In this document: positions 35,067 through 47,619 of the stretch, in pieces
Position numbering within the stretch: the stretch's first letter is position 1
Layout of the letters: every line of letters begins with the position of its first letter
Source: Acarospora socialis
Taxonomy: Eukaryota > Ascomycota > Lecanoromycetes > Acarosporales > Acarosporaceae
Assembly: GCA_025617375.2 (NCBI GenBank)
Contig: JAMYGW020000003.1
Span: forward strand, 1,054,001-1,118,000
Reading direction: 5' to 3'
DNA length: 64,000 bases
Program-made: the position numbers and the translations under genes
Notes under the pieces: generated by a model
The model's input: only the letters and a program-made list of their open reading frames with translations
The model's database searches: none
What the model was told of the DNA's origin: nothing

Positions 35067-36017
35067 TTATCTGTAAGCTGTTTTGAAAACGTTGGAAGGA
35101 TCGAACTCCTGCTTGAAGACGTCATAGTCGGTCAGGCCTCCGTTGGCATTGCCTGTCTGACTGCTTTCCACTGCAAACACTACGTTGGTAAAGGCTCCTT
35201 GAAATTCCTCCTCCGAGAAGAGGATATCTCTCCACATCGACGCGACCTCCTTGACCGGATTGCGGAATCCGGGCCCAACGCCAAAGGGCCCCATGCACAG
35301 CTCGCGGTGTTCCCACTTCGCAGCGATCCGGAGCACGGTGCGCATTTTCTCTTTCATCAACTCCTTCTCCTGTGCAAAGGAGTATTGTGTACCAGACTCA
35401 TCGAGTTTCGGTCGCCGCACGGGGGCCACAGATATCACCGGTAGTGCTTTGAAGTCTCTCCAAACCTGATACCGTTCGGGTCCAGATCGGAATACTACTG
35501 CAGGGTCTGTCAGTCTTGAGGAGGTCTGAGATCGACGGTAGGATACTGTACCAACATAAGGCGAATAAATGCCACCTTTGGTCGGGATTGGGTAGTGTGC
35601 ATAGGCAGGATATGCATCCCAAGGGGTCGTGAGAGCATGCACAAGATTGCTCCTTCGGCAAAGGCACTCTTCAGGGGCCATCAGTCCGGATTCCCAATCT
35701 CCTCCTGCGCGTTTCTCGTTGGCCATGTTGACCACCGGAATGCGTTTCACGGCTTGGACGGAGCCATTGGTGGCTGCTGCGGGGTTCTTAACACTGTACT
35801 CGTACCAATCCAGCGCTACGTCCACCGGATCTCCATCGATGACGGCCACTCGCAATCTTGTATCATTGCTCTGCCTTCGAGTGATTCGCAACGAGTTGGA
35901 GTCGAGGTGCAAGACCGACTTGCGTGGGTATTCCGGGAGCTTTTGCTCTACGTAAGGAATATAGGTCTTTTTAGCTTCTGCGGCTATCTCGGAAGGCTTC
36001 GGTTTGGCTAAGGGCAT
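35067..36017 (-). CDS. Microbial-type poly(ADP-ribose) glycohydrolase (TIGR02452 family)
   Basis: Single-exon 316-aa enzyme of the bacterial/fungal PARG group, a macrodomain fold that removes ADP-ribose from proteins. Start at 36017 (MPLAKPKPSEIAAEAKKTYIP) is preferred because similar N-termini are usual in the family; the frame stays open to 36200 but the extra residues look like leader. The catalytic loop reads VVNMANEKRAGGDWESGLMAPEE followed by CLCRRSNL. It replaces the usual GGG..QEE with AGG..PEE, a form seen in fungal members; the second glutamate, the presumed catalytic one, is kept. Later blocks are ELCMGPFGVGPGFRNP and FTNVVFAVE. The sequence cannot show whether it acts on poly- or mono-ADP-ribose. 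Confidence 0.88.
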   Translation of the reverse strand: MPLAKPKPSEIAAEAKKTYIPYVEQKLPEYPRKSVLHLDSNSLRITRRQSNDTRLRVAVIDGDPVDVALDWYEYSVKNPAAATNGSVQAVKRIPVVNMANEKRAGGDWESGLMAPEECLCRRSNLVHALTTPWDAYPAYAHYPIPTKGGIYSPYVGTVSYRRSQTSSRLTDPAVVFRSGPERYQVWRDFKALPVISVAPVRRPKLDESGTQYSFAQEKELMKEKMRTVLRIAAKWEHRELCMGPFGVGPGFRNPVKEVASMWRDILFSEEEFQGAFTNVVFAVESSQTGNANGGLTDYDVFKQEFDPSNVFKTAYR

Positions 36018-37650
36018 GTCGACGGCAGCATAGGAGCAGGCTATCGAACCGACACCGTAACGGCAGTGGAGTAAGTAATGGATAGAAAGAGAAATACTAA
36101 AATAGACGGTCGCAACAACGCGATTCGTAAAGCAAGTTTTCCTCACTCGGGCGAAGAATACAAATGATAGTTGGCTCGCCGTGAGTTGGTGAGAGTACAT
36201 GCTGGGATTTATATGTGGTTGGGTTGAGGTGTATTTCCGGGCAGAGGCAGACCATGTTAGAATGAGCGCGGATCAAAGAGAACACCGAACCAGTTGATTC
36301 GGTCAAAACGGTTGTAAGATCCAGTGAGAAGAGGCCGCTGGGGCCGCCGCTACGGGCGAGGCGTCGAGCTTTGGCTCCCATGGCTGATCCAAGACTTGCG
36401 AGGCCCTCAACATTCTACCACGCTTCACCAATCCATGGTTCCCGACGGCGTTTGAGTGTTGGCCGGAATCACGAATCGATGGAGTGCGCATCCGTCGGCA
36501 GTAACACATCTGGGATAGAACCTGGGTGATTTCAACGGGTAAAAGTATGGTAAGGTCGTGAAGATCGAGAGGTAGCTCCCCGCCCTGCAAGATTAGCGGC
36601 CTCCGCATTGCATGATCGGATGCGAGATCAGATCTTGGTAAGGTACTGTAAGGCAATGCAGACTGGGTACTCCGTACCTTATGTAACACCAGATCTTGTA
36701 GAATTGAGTCGACGATGCGCGCCTGTTCTATCCATGTACACACAAGGACCTACATTCACAAAAGTTATGTCAGGGCAAGCTCTCTTTCTGCGTGCTGCAT
36801 GTTGCAAGCTGCAGCTGGTGGGCCACATGATGTAGGTAAGGTCAGGTAAAAGGTACGGTGGTTTAGGGCTAATGTACGAGTAGATGCAGAATGTGTGAAC
36901 AGACCAGGCGGTCGGTGCGGTCGATGCAGTCGATGCCCTTGTTTCGGAAAATCCGTCGAAGCGGGTCCTCTCACGGGAGCGCGGTTATGGATATGGAGAT
37001 ACCTTCTAGGTTAATGTAAATGTAGATGCATTGATCTCCAAGGATCCCGTAGCCGTTAGCTCTTTCCTAACATCTATATCGTAGCTTTGTGGAACGTAGA
37101 TATCCACGTATGACCACGGGGTTACCTTGTTGTCTGGATAGCAGGTAGGGCCCTCGGCGGATCGAGAACGGCTCCGTGCAACAGAGGGCATAGGAAAAGA
37201 ATAGGGATCTAGGGTAGCATCGGCCTAGTCTCCACACTCAGCGTAAAGTGTCCATCCATTCGCTCTACTCGTAAGATATATCGTCGAGTGTTGGTTGATC
37301 ATGATGGCATCGGCATGGTGAATAGAATATTAGCTGCTACTGGCTCGCCCACTACACGGCAATAATGCTCGAAATCTGAGCCCAGAACACGTCACTCGTA
37401 GCACAACGAACCGTTCATTCCTCCAGGTAGTACTAAGACAACCTAGCTCTGCATTGCTCTGTGGATGTATCATCTTCACATGTTTTCTCATCCCGACTAT
37501 GCGAACTGGGTTTCATGCTCCTATGACTGTGCACAAGCTCTTCACCGCCCGGCAGCTACGTGGTCTGTTTGGCGAGCTTCTTAGAGCTTCTTGCGCCCCT
37601 AAATCCAGCTGTGGAATTCCTTGTAATCCTGCGATAGACCGATCTAAGTC
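36018..37650. other. Divergent intergenic region
   Basis: Separates divergently transcribed PARG (-) and asparaginyl-tRNA synthetase (+), so it should hold both promoters. Open frames up to 146 codons show no protein-like pattern. GTACC-type words occur near 36640-36680 and 36835-36860. Confidence 0.5.
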
Positions 37651-39422
37651 ATGACATGGCGTTATCCCCGCCAACCATGCCTCGCTATCAGGTGCCTTCA
37701 ATTACAAATCTGTCGGCGACACTCATCGAAACCACTGGTAGGAGGATATCGAACAATAGCTCAAGTCCTAGAGTCTTCACACACATCCGATAGCGATCCG
37801 CCGAGCCTCATTAGCATTACCGGGACTGTCCGCACAGTACGGAAGCAGAAGAGGATCTCGTTTGCCGCTATTGGTGATGGATCGACTATCCAACCACTCC
37901 AGGTGGTATTGGAGCCTGGCCAGGCTGAAGGGTACGGGCAAAATATATCTAGGGCCCGTTTGAGTAGGTCCACCAGCTCTAACTGTTGGATTGCTCCATA
38001 GGTTGCACACCGGCACAGCCATCCAGGTCACAGGGGAATGGGGACCGTCCCCGGCTGGCAAAGAACAGAGCCATGAACTCAAGGCACAGAGAGTTCGTAT
38101 AATTGGCTCGGTTGATGCAGAGGTACGTGGAAGAAGGACGCCCGAATGAGTGCTGTGCATCTTCTCCGTAGGCTGACAACTCTTCTGCTCAGACCTATCC
38201 GTTGCAGAAGAAATACCATACGCCCGAGTATCTCCGCACCATTCCTCACTTACGGCTACGGACACCTTTCAATACTTTGATGACGCGCCTCCGCTCGGAA
38301 AGCGAACACCATTTACATGATTTCTTCCATCATCAGCAAATCATTAAGGTGCAGCCGCCCATCATCACCTCCTCTGACTGTGAGGGCGCCGGAGAGGTAT
38401 TTACGCTGTCAGCCACGCCCACCGACTCTACAGCTACCTCAGATTCCACATCTTTCAGAACTACACCAGAGTCGTTCTTCCGGACAGCCAGATATCTCAC
38501 CGTTTCATCGCAATTACATCTGGAGACATTCCTACCTCAGCATCAGGGTGTGTGGAGCTTATTACCAACTTTCAGAGCAGAGAAAAGCGACACACCACGC
38601 CATCTCAGTGAGTTTTCGATGCTTGAGGTCGAGATAAGGACTGAACATCTGGACGAAATAATGGACCTGGCGGAAGGCCTCATCCGGCATTTAGTAGGTA
38701 GGTTGCAGCGATCGAGGGTTGGGTATGAGATTTTGAAGTCCAGAGAAGTTGGAGGCAGTGGAGAAAGCAGAGAGGGCAGGGTGACTGCCGAAGATATCAG
38801 ATATCGCTGGGAACGTCTCGTTGGCCAGCCATGGCCCCGCGTCACCTACAGCCAAGCTCTGGAGATGCTACGCTCAGCTGCATCGAACGGTCATGCCACT
38901 TTTAAATCCGAGCCCTCATGGGATCGTGGATTCCAATTAGAACATGAAAGAATCATTACTAAGCACTTTGGAAGAGGAAGCCCCGTGTTTATCACCGACT
39001 ATCCGAAGAGAATAAAACCTTTCTATATGTTACCATCGGAACACGTGCAAAAGTCTTCGTCGGGCGGGTTGTCTACGGTAGCATGTTTCGATCTACTGAT
39101 GCCAGAGGTCTGTGAGGTGGTAGGTGGCTCCCTTCGGGAGCATCGCCTGCCACAGCTCGTTGAGGCCATGAGACAGCAGGGGTTGAGTACGCCACGGCAG
39201 ACTTCAGAGAATGCGGATGAAGCCGCTCACAGCCAAGACTCCCATTTGTTCAAGGAAGATTTCGGCAGCTTGGATTGGTACGTTGACCTCCGACGGTACG
39301 GAAGCGTACCTCACGGTGGCTTTGGGCTCGGCTTCGATAGACTGCTAGGCTATCTTGCAGGTGTCTCTAGCATCAGGGACGTCGTGCCTTTCCCGCGATA
39401 CTACGGCACATGTGATTGCTAA
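37651..39422 (+). CDS. slm5: Asparaginyl-tRNA synthetase, mitochondrial
   Basis: Class II aminoacyl-tRNA synthetase that charges mitochondrial tRNA-Asn. Exons 37651-37931, 38002-38122 and 38193-39422 give 543 aa, with frame kept. The N-terminus (MTWRYPRQPCLAIRCLQLQI, then CRRHSS) is basic with no acidic residues, as expected for a matrix-targeting sequence. An OB-fold anticodon domain follows (ISITGTVRTVRKQKRISFAAI, LHTGTAIQVTGEW). The catalytic domain has motif 2 (FRAEKSDTPRHLSEFSMLEVE) and motif 3 (HGGFGLGFDRLLGYL). Its length is close to other fungal mitochondrial AsnRS, and the targeting peptide rules out the cytosolic paralogue. The symbol follows the S. cerevisiae name and is by similarity. 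The next gene on the same strand is a UBC4/5 E2. Confidence 0.93.
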
Positions 39423-40216
39423 AGTGCTCCCACCTTTATATTACTTCTTCGGCGGCGGCTATGTACTTTCTCAAATGTTTGGATGAATGGCGTTGCTACT
39501 GTCATTTTTTGCGGACCAGCGTACGGATTGACGACGCTTCATCCGCCACCGTCTCATATATCCTGACGGCACATGGCCGAATTTGGAAGCGTAAACATTA
39601 TTTCGCGTTCTGAGAGATAGGGTCGTAAATTGCTTTGCAGATAGGTCAGAGATGAGAAGGGGCGTCGCCGTCAGAGCATCATCCAGTCTTCGAGGACTCT
39701 GCGGGAGGACATAAGCCCTGACGCGGAAACGCAGCGGAGGGCCTGAACATACAGACCGGACATGGGGTTTTCAAGGTAGTATGTGGCCCATTGAGACGAA
39801 CATTAGAATAGGCATAGATAATGTTATTGTGTATAACATCTCCTGTCCTCTATCTTACGACCGCTCATCTGATCATTACAGTCAGACGATCCGCATGTAC
39901 TGTAGGTAATGATCGTGCACACTGTGATCTAGCAAAGTGCAAAACATCTAGCTGATAAGGACCCTTTATACCATCGCCGAGTAGATCCTTCAGCCGGAGG
40001 GTATCAGACCGCCTTGTTTCCACGAGTCGCATGCAGCTCGTAAGCTCACCCAGTACCTAAAGCGGACTAGTAAGTTATTTACCTCAACTTACTCAGCTTT
40101 TCTCGGGTCCCTTCCCGGCAATCGCCTTCAATCATCCACCACTTTCTGTCACTCCTACAACTAACGTCACTACGACAAGGCTCAAAGAAAATCTCCTCCT
40201 AAACACAAATTCTTCA
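39423..40216. other. Intergenic stretch, no gene seen
   Basis: The 3' flank of AsnRS and promoter of the E2 gene. The final 130 bases are pyrimidine-rich on the plus strand (cactttctgtcactcctaca), typical of a strong fungal promoter and leader. Confidence 0.5.
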
Positions 40217-40306
40217 GTAAGTATCAACACTCACTGTCTGCACTGCGTCTTTCTGTGCTTCTTACGCCACTTGTTCGTCCTCCAGCTCTAACCAACACTA
40301 CTATAG
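40217..40306 (+). other. Probable 5' UTR intron of the E2 gene
   Basis: A consensus donor (gtaagt) at 40217, branch-like ctctaacc and an acceptor (actatag) ending at 40306 fit an intron about 70 bp upstream of the ATG. Confidence 0.6.
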
Positions 40307-40378
40307 CGCACTTCAACCTCGAACCGCAGCCGCTCGAAGCAATAATAGCCTTACTACCTCCACGCACACGGGCTCGAA

Positions 40379-41243
<865 letters not shown>

Positions 41244-41947
41244 CGACCATCAACTTCTTTCCCTTTCTCTGGTATCGATCGATTTTGCTGCTTGCGGTTT
41301 ATACATCACGATGTTGAAGTTGCTCCTGTCGTTGGTGGTCCCGAGGCAAGGAGGTTGGCGGTTACGAGCACTTGGGGGATCAGGGGTTGTCCTATGATGG
41401 AAGGGGGAGGTCCTTTAGCTAGACTTCTGCGAGGATGATGCCGGGTTTCTTTTCTCCACGATGCATGCCAGCTACAATACAGGGTTGAGCGTTACAGGCG
41501 AAATTGCAATCCATTTTCGGGTCCAATTAAGGCCATGATTGACGATTACTTTACTCCGTTGATGGGATCCTGCATTGTAGTGGAAAGGCCTGTGATGACC
41601 TCCGCTTTGTTACACCCTAGCAACTATGTTCGGAACGCTATCCCCTCAACACGTACGCTCGAGGCAATAACTGTTTGAAACCGATCCTCCTGATTGAACC
41701 GTAAGGCACTCGGAAGGTTTTGTTGGTTCCGCAGCCCGGTATCGCTGCGCCGTAACGCGTCGTTCTCTCGCTTCAACCGCATCACTTTCATCAAGTCCCT
41801 GATCTCATCACAGATTCCACTCAACAAGTGCCCGTACCTTAAAACAAGTGGCTTCTGGTATTGTTATACATGACAGGCCAACTATCCTGAACTACACTTC
41901 ATCCTTGCTTGCGACAGTTCAAAGACATTCCTGCCTTGACACACTTT
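41244..41947. other. Intergenic stretch, no gene seen
   Basis: Between two plus-strand genes. A 67-codon minus frame (41624-41827) looks coiled-coil-like but has no supporting context. Confidence 0.5.
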
Positions 41948-42793
41948 ATGCCTCAACGCAGCTCTAACGTTCTTCCCTCCACCTTCCCTTTTGTTGCATT
42001 ACCGTTTGAGCTCCGTTTAGAGATCTACCGCCATGCCTTTTCCATCTACCCTTCTATTCGTGTCTGCGCTACCTACGCTGCCCTCGTACCGGAGGGACAA
42101 CCTATGAAGATATTCGAGGTCATTTCTCACTTCAATCCTCCAATCACGCGCGGTTCCAGCACGCCCCCGACTAGATTTATGTCAGATGAAGAGCAACAAC
42201 GGCGTGGCGAATACCGGTACCCGTGTCAATCGTTCCTCTCCATCCTTCTCGTCAGTCGAGCCATCTATGAGGAAGCGATGCCGTTATATTACTCAGAGAC
42301 CTTCTTCGTCCTCCCATGCGACATGTGGCCAGCTATTCGTTTTTTGAAGGGTATTGGTGCGAGACGACGAAAACACATCAGACGCTTGAGAGTTCAATTC
42401 TACAGCTCGGAGATAGGGGAGCTCATGGGCGGAGACGGGGACATGCGGATGCTCGTTGATCAACTCGTGGATGCGGAACGAGTGGACACCCTGGAGATAG
42501 TTCTACCGAAAGTATCGGAACTCAGCATCCTCAATAACGTCCGCCGGCGTTCTAGGAAGAGTTATTGTCTCTCACCCAGTTCTCGTCTTGAGTCTTACTT
42601 GGGATTCACACAGTTGAAGAGATTGAAATCGCTTAGATTATTGCGGTTAGTTGGAAGGTGGATGGCGCTGCCGCTTGACCGTGAGGGCATGCTGCAGAGG
42701 CTGGAGACGGAGAGCCTGGGGGAGGAAGGGCCACATAGACCCACTGTGGAGTTCGTCCTACGTGATCAAATAGGGCGATATAAATATGGCTGA
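41948..42793 (+). CDS. F-box-like domain protein
   Basis: Unspliced 281-aa protein starting at the first ATG of the frame (41948). Near the N-terminus it carries the fungal F-box-like signature LPFELRLEIYRHAF, then LLVSRAIYEEAMPLYYSETFF, the usual second block of these proteins. A region of Leu- and Arg-rich segments follows (RRRKHIRRLRVQFYSS, LKRLKSLRLLRLVGR). Such proteins are very numerous in filamentous fungi and may link targets to SCF ubiquitin ligases; a role for this one is unknown. Its place two genes from an E2 enzyme is probably chance, as the E2 is a general housekeeping gene. Confidence 0.82.
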   Translation: MPQRSSNVLPSTFPFVALPFELRLEIYRHAFSIYPSIRVCATYAALVPEGQPMKIFEVISHFNPPITRGSSTPPTRFMSDEEQQRRGEYRYPCQSFLSILLVSRAIYEEAMPLYYSETFFVLPCDMWPAIRFLKGIGARRRKHIRRLRVQFYSSEIGELMGGDGDMRMLVDQLVDAERVDTLEIVLPKVSELSILNNVRRRSRKSYCLSPSSRLESYLGFTQLKRLKSLRLLRLVGRWMALPLDREGMLQRLETESLGEEGPHRPTVEFVLRDQIGRYKYG

Positions 42794-43866
42794 AGGAGAT
42801 CTTTTATCGATGTAGTGCGGGCAACGGTATCACATATGCTATCGTCTTACTCTTAATATGATGATTGCATTGCATAATTTATTGCAACATTTCCCCGGGC
42901 AGCGCAAACGTTGATGAGACAGCTGCCAAACGTAGAAGGGGAGTCCTGCGTTCAAGCGAAATTCGCCGCAACCACACTCGCGTTTTGACCTCCTACCTGG
43001 GAATACTTCACCTACTGCTTGGGCAAAAGCTTCTAGTGCGGATTTGCGGAAGGCTTAGTGATTAATACGAACGCATGATCTTGCGCGCATTGTCCCCACG
43101 GTGTACCATAGATATGAATATAGGGATTCAATGCGAGATTGACACGTCCACTGCGCCAGCCACTCTCTGTTCAATGATTCTTATGCCCTGTGCTCTTCAC
43201 AGATGCTCCGCGCATAATTCGAAGAAACCCTTGTGCCCCGTTCTCCGTGGGCGCCGAGCTCTCTACATTGCTCAGCATGACTTCCTCAAGTCGATTGTGT
43301 CTAGACCGAGCGTGTCACTATTCCTGTTCATCTAATATCTATGCACCTAAGAGGTTTCCCAATCTTGTAGTAAGGAAGACTATTCTGTTGTTATCTGATA
43401 TGACAGTCCCGGAGAGTCGTGGTAAGTCCCCGCTCCTTCTGTTTTCGTGTCTCCTACTCTTGCGCTCTCTGACTGCTCGATTGGGCAGGCTCGGTCGTTC
43501 AATCTTTCCTGATCCACATCTATCTCTTTTGTTCGACTCATCAGCTGGCTCTGACCAGTCCGTTTTCCATCCCTCTCAAGTGGAGCGTAATCATCAACCC
43601 ACTCGCCCTGAACACTGCTCTACAGTGTGACTCTCCCTACTCACGCTGTCAGTCATACATCAAGGATAGGTCTCCAAAAAGATGTCGGATAGAAGCAGCT
43701 TGGGCTCCGGGAAACCGGAAAGGTCACGATGGCCACCATTGACGAGGATGCTGATGTCCGGGGAAATGAACGAGGAGGGTTCGAGGCGCCTGCCGTTGGG
43801 TGCAAGAATTAGACTCTGGTAGTGCTGCTCGAGGCTACAGTTACGATTCAACTAAAGAGATATAGG
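42794..43866. other. Intergenic stretch upstream of noxB
   Basis: No gene was recognised; open frames at 43075-43630 look random. It should carry the noxB promoter and 5' leader. Confidence 0.5.
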
Positions 43867-45804
43867 ATGGTCTATAGAGGATACCAGATATTGTACGGAC
43901 ACGGTCTTACGCCCCTATGGTCTGTTAACGGTACCAGGTTTCTGGCAGCCTTCGCCATCGTCCAGGCCGCGACTTTCGCATACGGTTTCCTAAACTACTA
44001 CCTCAAAGTGCTTGCTTCGGAATATTGTTGTGAAGGGCGTGCTGATGGTCTCTAGTCAAACTTTGCTGGGGCACGTTCGACATTTGGTGTCACGTATCCA
44101 ATTGCTCGAGCATCGGCATTGGTACTCCACTTCGATGTCGCGCTGATCTTGTTACGTTGGTTGTCCCTGGTTGTGCACGCAGTGTCAACAAACGCACTAA
44201 CAGATCGAAGCTGTCTGTCGTACCCTAGTTTCGTTGGCGCGCCAGACGCCGCTGAGTGGCGTAATACAGCTTGGTACGTTAAGTCAGTGAATCCTCCAAT
44301 AGACTGTGCTAACAATAACCCCAGATAAGAACATCCGATTCCACAAGTGCAAGTTACCCTTAAAGCGGGGAGGGCTTCAACAGCGCGCTTACGTTGTAAC
44401 AGTGGTGGCATGGTCCATTGTATTCTTCACCTGGGTCCATACCATAGCGCACTGGAACAACTTCGCCCAGCTTTCTGCTAAGAATAACCAGGGTATCAAA
44501 GGCTTTCTGATGGCCAACTTTGCAACCGGACCTGGCTTGTCCGGCTACATTATGCTCACAATCCTGATGACCATGGCCTTTACGTCCCTTGAGAAGCCTC
44601 GCCGTGCGAATATCGAGCGTTTCTGGAATATACACCATCTGTTCATCGTCTTCTTCCTGTCTTGGTCAATGCACGGAGCATTTTGTATGATCAAGCCTGA
44701 CGTGGCACCTTTCTGCGCTGGGACCGGACTCTTCTGGCAGTATTGGGTGTACGGCGGGGTCGTTTACCTTATCGAGAGGATACTGAGAGAAGTTCGGGGG
44801 AAGCATAAGACATTCATCTCCAAGGTCATTCAGCATCCGAGCAATGTAGTAGAGATTCAGATCAAGAAGGAGCATACTAAATCCAGGGCTGGCCAGGTAA
44901 CGCATACCGCAAATAGGTACGCACCTTGCTGGTTGCTGACCTTGTGTTAGTATGTTCTGCTCTGTTGCCCCGAGGTCTCTATCTGGCAATACCATCCGTT
45001 TACTCTTACCAGCGCGCCGGAAGAGGACTATCTATCTGTCCATATTCGTTGTGTTGGCGACTTTACCAGAGTGTTAAGCAAAACTCTAGGCTGCAACTTC
45101 GAGGCAAGCGGTGAGAAGGATGGATCTGCCGGTTCTGCTGTCGTTGGCATCGGTCGAAGTGCCATTCGTGCCGACGTCGATCCAAGGATTCGAAGAATCA
45201 TGCCGAGAATCTACATTGATGGTCCTTTTGGTAGTGCTTCTGAGGATGTTTTCAAGTATGAGGTCGCAGTACTTGTCGGCGCCGGCATCGGCGTGACCCC
45301 GTTCGCTTCGATCCTTAAGAGTATCTGGTATAGGATGAACTACCCTCACCAAAAGACTCGACTCCGAAAGGTGTATTTCTTCTGGGTGTGCAGGGACTTT
45401 GGCTCGTTCGAATGGTTCAGATCGCTGCTCATGGCCATCGAAATACAGGATATGGACAATCATATCGAAATCCTTACGGTGAGCCTTACGCCCAAGGCTC
45501 TATGCTTTGCTAACGGGTACCGTATCAGTATCTCACCGCCAAAATCGAAGCTGACGATGCCACTAACATCATGATCAATAACGCCGATGCCGACCATGAC
45601 ACGATCACAGGTCTCCGCACGCCAACAAACTTTGGCCGTCCAAACTGGGATGCCGTCTTCAAGTCTATCCGCAAGCTCCATGACTCGACAGATGTAGGTG
45701 TTTTCTATTGCGGGCCGGAGCTTCTAGCAAGCCAGCTACAGAGCAAGTGTAACCTGCACTCGCGACCTGGGTTCAAGTTTGTTTGGAAGAAGGAGAATTT
45801 CTAG
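43867..45804 (+). CDS. noxB: NADPH oxidase, NoxB (Nox2) isoform
   Basis: Flavocytochrome that moves electrons from NADPH across a membrane to oxygen, giving superoxide. In filamentous fungi NoxB/Nox2 serves spore germination, fruiting or host penetration together with NoxR. Seven exons: 43867-44007, 44056-44155, 44211-44273, 44325-44348, 44403-44896, 44951-45478 and 45529-45804. They sum to 541 aa without a break. The start MVYRGYQILYGHGLTPLW is characteristic of NoxB. Membrane-heme region: LVLHFDVALILLPVCR, WVHTIAHWNNFA and HHLFIVFFLSWSMHGAF. FAD site: WQYHPFTLTSAPEEDYLSV. NADPH sites: GAGIGVTPFASILKSI and FYCGPELL. The end FKFVWKKENF is typical of Nox. Two details: exon 4 is 24 nt, and the intron after it (44349-44402) begins with GC (gcaagt), which must be used to keep FHKLVAWS. 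Exon 3 is set by acceptor atcgaag, restoring LLPVCR. Confidence 0.93.
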
Positions 45805-46463
45805 CGAACGGACACCATGTAAGGGGAGTTTCTCTGCTGGCTATACTAGGCTTTTGCTCTCCGAATTCGTAGCCTGCTACTATCAGTTCGCAAGCTTGCA
45901 TCTCTTTGATCACCTATTTGCACATAGCTTACATTGGCTTGCGCTCCACACATTCTTAGGCAAATACAAGCAAAGTAGGTATGCAACAGTGGGATAGCGC
46001 GCGCACCAACCACTGCTATGACCGGAACTGGGTTTTGAGCATCATCGTCGAACGTCTCAAGGAGGAGAGCTCCCTTCCCTCGATGAAATTACGTTGTAGT
46101 GCTGAACCCACCATTATTGCACTGACGATGAGGGCATCCATTTTCTCGTGCTACTAACCCAATGTGGGGTTTCTGAATGTTGTTGTCGAACGTCTCAGGG
46201 AGGGGAGTGCTCCCGTCCCTCGTGCACGAAGATCGAATGCAGTCTTCATCATCAGGCCATGATGGCTCACTCATATAGACCATGCCTCGTTCCAAAGTAC
46301 GATGGTGACTGAGACGTTGGACGTTCATCATGGGGAACTCAGATCCGTCCTAATGTATTCTATATGCTACAATTCATTCATCCTGGTTCCGTCTAAGCCA
46401 GAGCTGCCCACGTACTGAACTCGCCAGTCGACGATCTGTCGGTATAGCCCACTTGTACAAGCC
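45805..46463. other. Intergenic stretch between convergent genes
   Basis: Between the noxB and GFA-enzyme 3' ends. No gene was seen; an imperfect direct repeat is listed separately. Confidence 0.5.
46048..46223 (+). repeat. Imperfect direct repeat, spacing about 137 bp
   Basis: Copies at about 46048 and 46185 share gtcgaacgtctca followed by a g/a-rich run and tccctcg. The matching block is about 36 bp with a few mismatches and a 2-base gap. A weaker match continues upstream of each copy. Confidence 0.65.
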
Positions 46464-46959
46464 CTACGACCGCTCCTCATGAGGCGGCTCCTCCTCGAAC
46501 CTCTCCACGCCCTCGGGAATAGGGACAATTGCCCTCTTACACCAGATGTGCTTCACGCCCTCGAGCCTCAGACCTCGAACACAGCCGCCCTTGACCGAAA
46601 GCGTGCTCTCGCCCTCGCACTTGTGCATCAACCGCGAGCCGCACTTTTGACAGAAGTAGCAATCCAACTTCCTCCCCGTCAGGGTCTGCCGGCTGTAGCA
46701 GCCGAAAGGTGAGGCGAGTCTTTTGCACGATCAAGAACAGAACGTCGATGAGCAAACTCCCTTCCTATAAATAGTCGTGCCTATTGTACTGTAAGAATGA
46801 GTGGCACGTACCGATGGTGAAGGTGGGGAAGATGGCGGAGATGCCGAAGGCGGAGGAGGATTGTCTCTGGCATTCGAGGCAGTGGCAGATGTAGAGGTTC
46901 AGAGGGGCGGGGAGCGGGGTGAGGAAGGTGACGGTGCCGCATTGACAGGAGCAGTTCAT
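46464..46959 (-). CDS. GFA/CENP-V family zinc enzyme (formaldehyde-glutathione type)
   Basis: Small zinc protein of the glutathione-dependent formaldehyde-activating (GFA) superfamily. Start at 46959 gives MNCSCQCGTVTFLTP; the frame is open further upstream but only this start matches the family. Zinc-ligand pairs read CSCQCG, CHCLEC and CQKCG (in LDCYFCQKCGSRLMH). The end has STLSVKGG and KHIWCKRAIVPIPEGVERFEEEP. Preferred model: exons 46959-46790 and 46719-46464 (141 aa, in frame), but the obvious donor at the GGTACG further upstream gives the wrong phase, so the junction is uncertain. Substrate is unknown; members of this clade are largely uncharacterised. If the junction is wrong the gene could be broken. 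Confidence 0.75.
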
Positions 46960-47619
46960 CGTGTTGTCTCTGGTTGTAGGGGCAAGGCTCAGATGATAAT
47001 TCAATTCCGTTGGAGGTGGTGGTGGTTAAGGTTACGCTTGTGGTTACACAGCAGATGCTTCGATCGGGTTCGTTAACCTAAGGATTGTGGCATCGTGATC
47101 CTTGTCGACGGTGGGCAGCCTTTCCACAGATCTGCCTTGGCATCGTTACACGAAAATGTTCGTGTCACCAGCGAGAATCTGCTGCTCTCTTCCATGGCTG
47201 GATAGATAACCCCCTCACTCATGGTACTGAAAGCAAACAAGCACATGTCTACGAAGGTTTATGATATCTTTTAGGGCCGGCCGATAAGCTACCCGAAAGA
47301 AGCGTGATCTCGAAGCCCCACTCGAGCCGCGGCCACGATAAACATCTCGACGGCTGCACTTGTACAGATGCACACACCTCATTTTCTTGTCTTCATCATG
47401 GCGCAGCTACAGTATGCACCTGGTAGCCTCATTTGGATGACCACTATGCCTTGCATGCATTTCAGAGTACATGCTACTGTTGTCTGAGCCTTCCTGCAGC
47501 CGATTCGAAAGGCGCAATCTGCCTGGAGAGAAAGACTACCATTTCTGACCGTCGCTCGTTGAATCCTTCTTTTTATACTCGCTGTTTGGAACCTTCTTGA
47601 ATATCCTCGATCAATTGAA
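46960..47619. other. Divergent intergenic region
   Basis: Separates the divergently transcribed GFA-enzyme and MFS permease genes. No coding frame was recognised. Confidence 0.5.
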
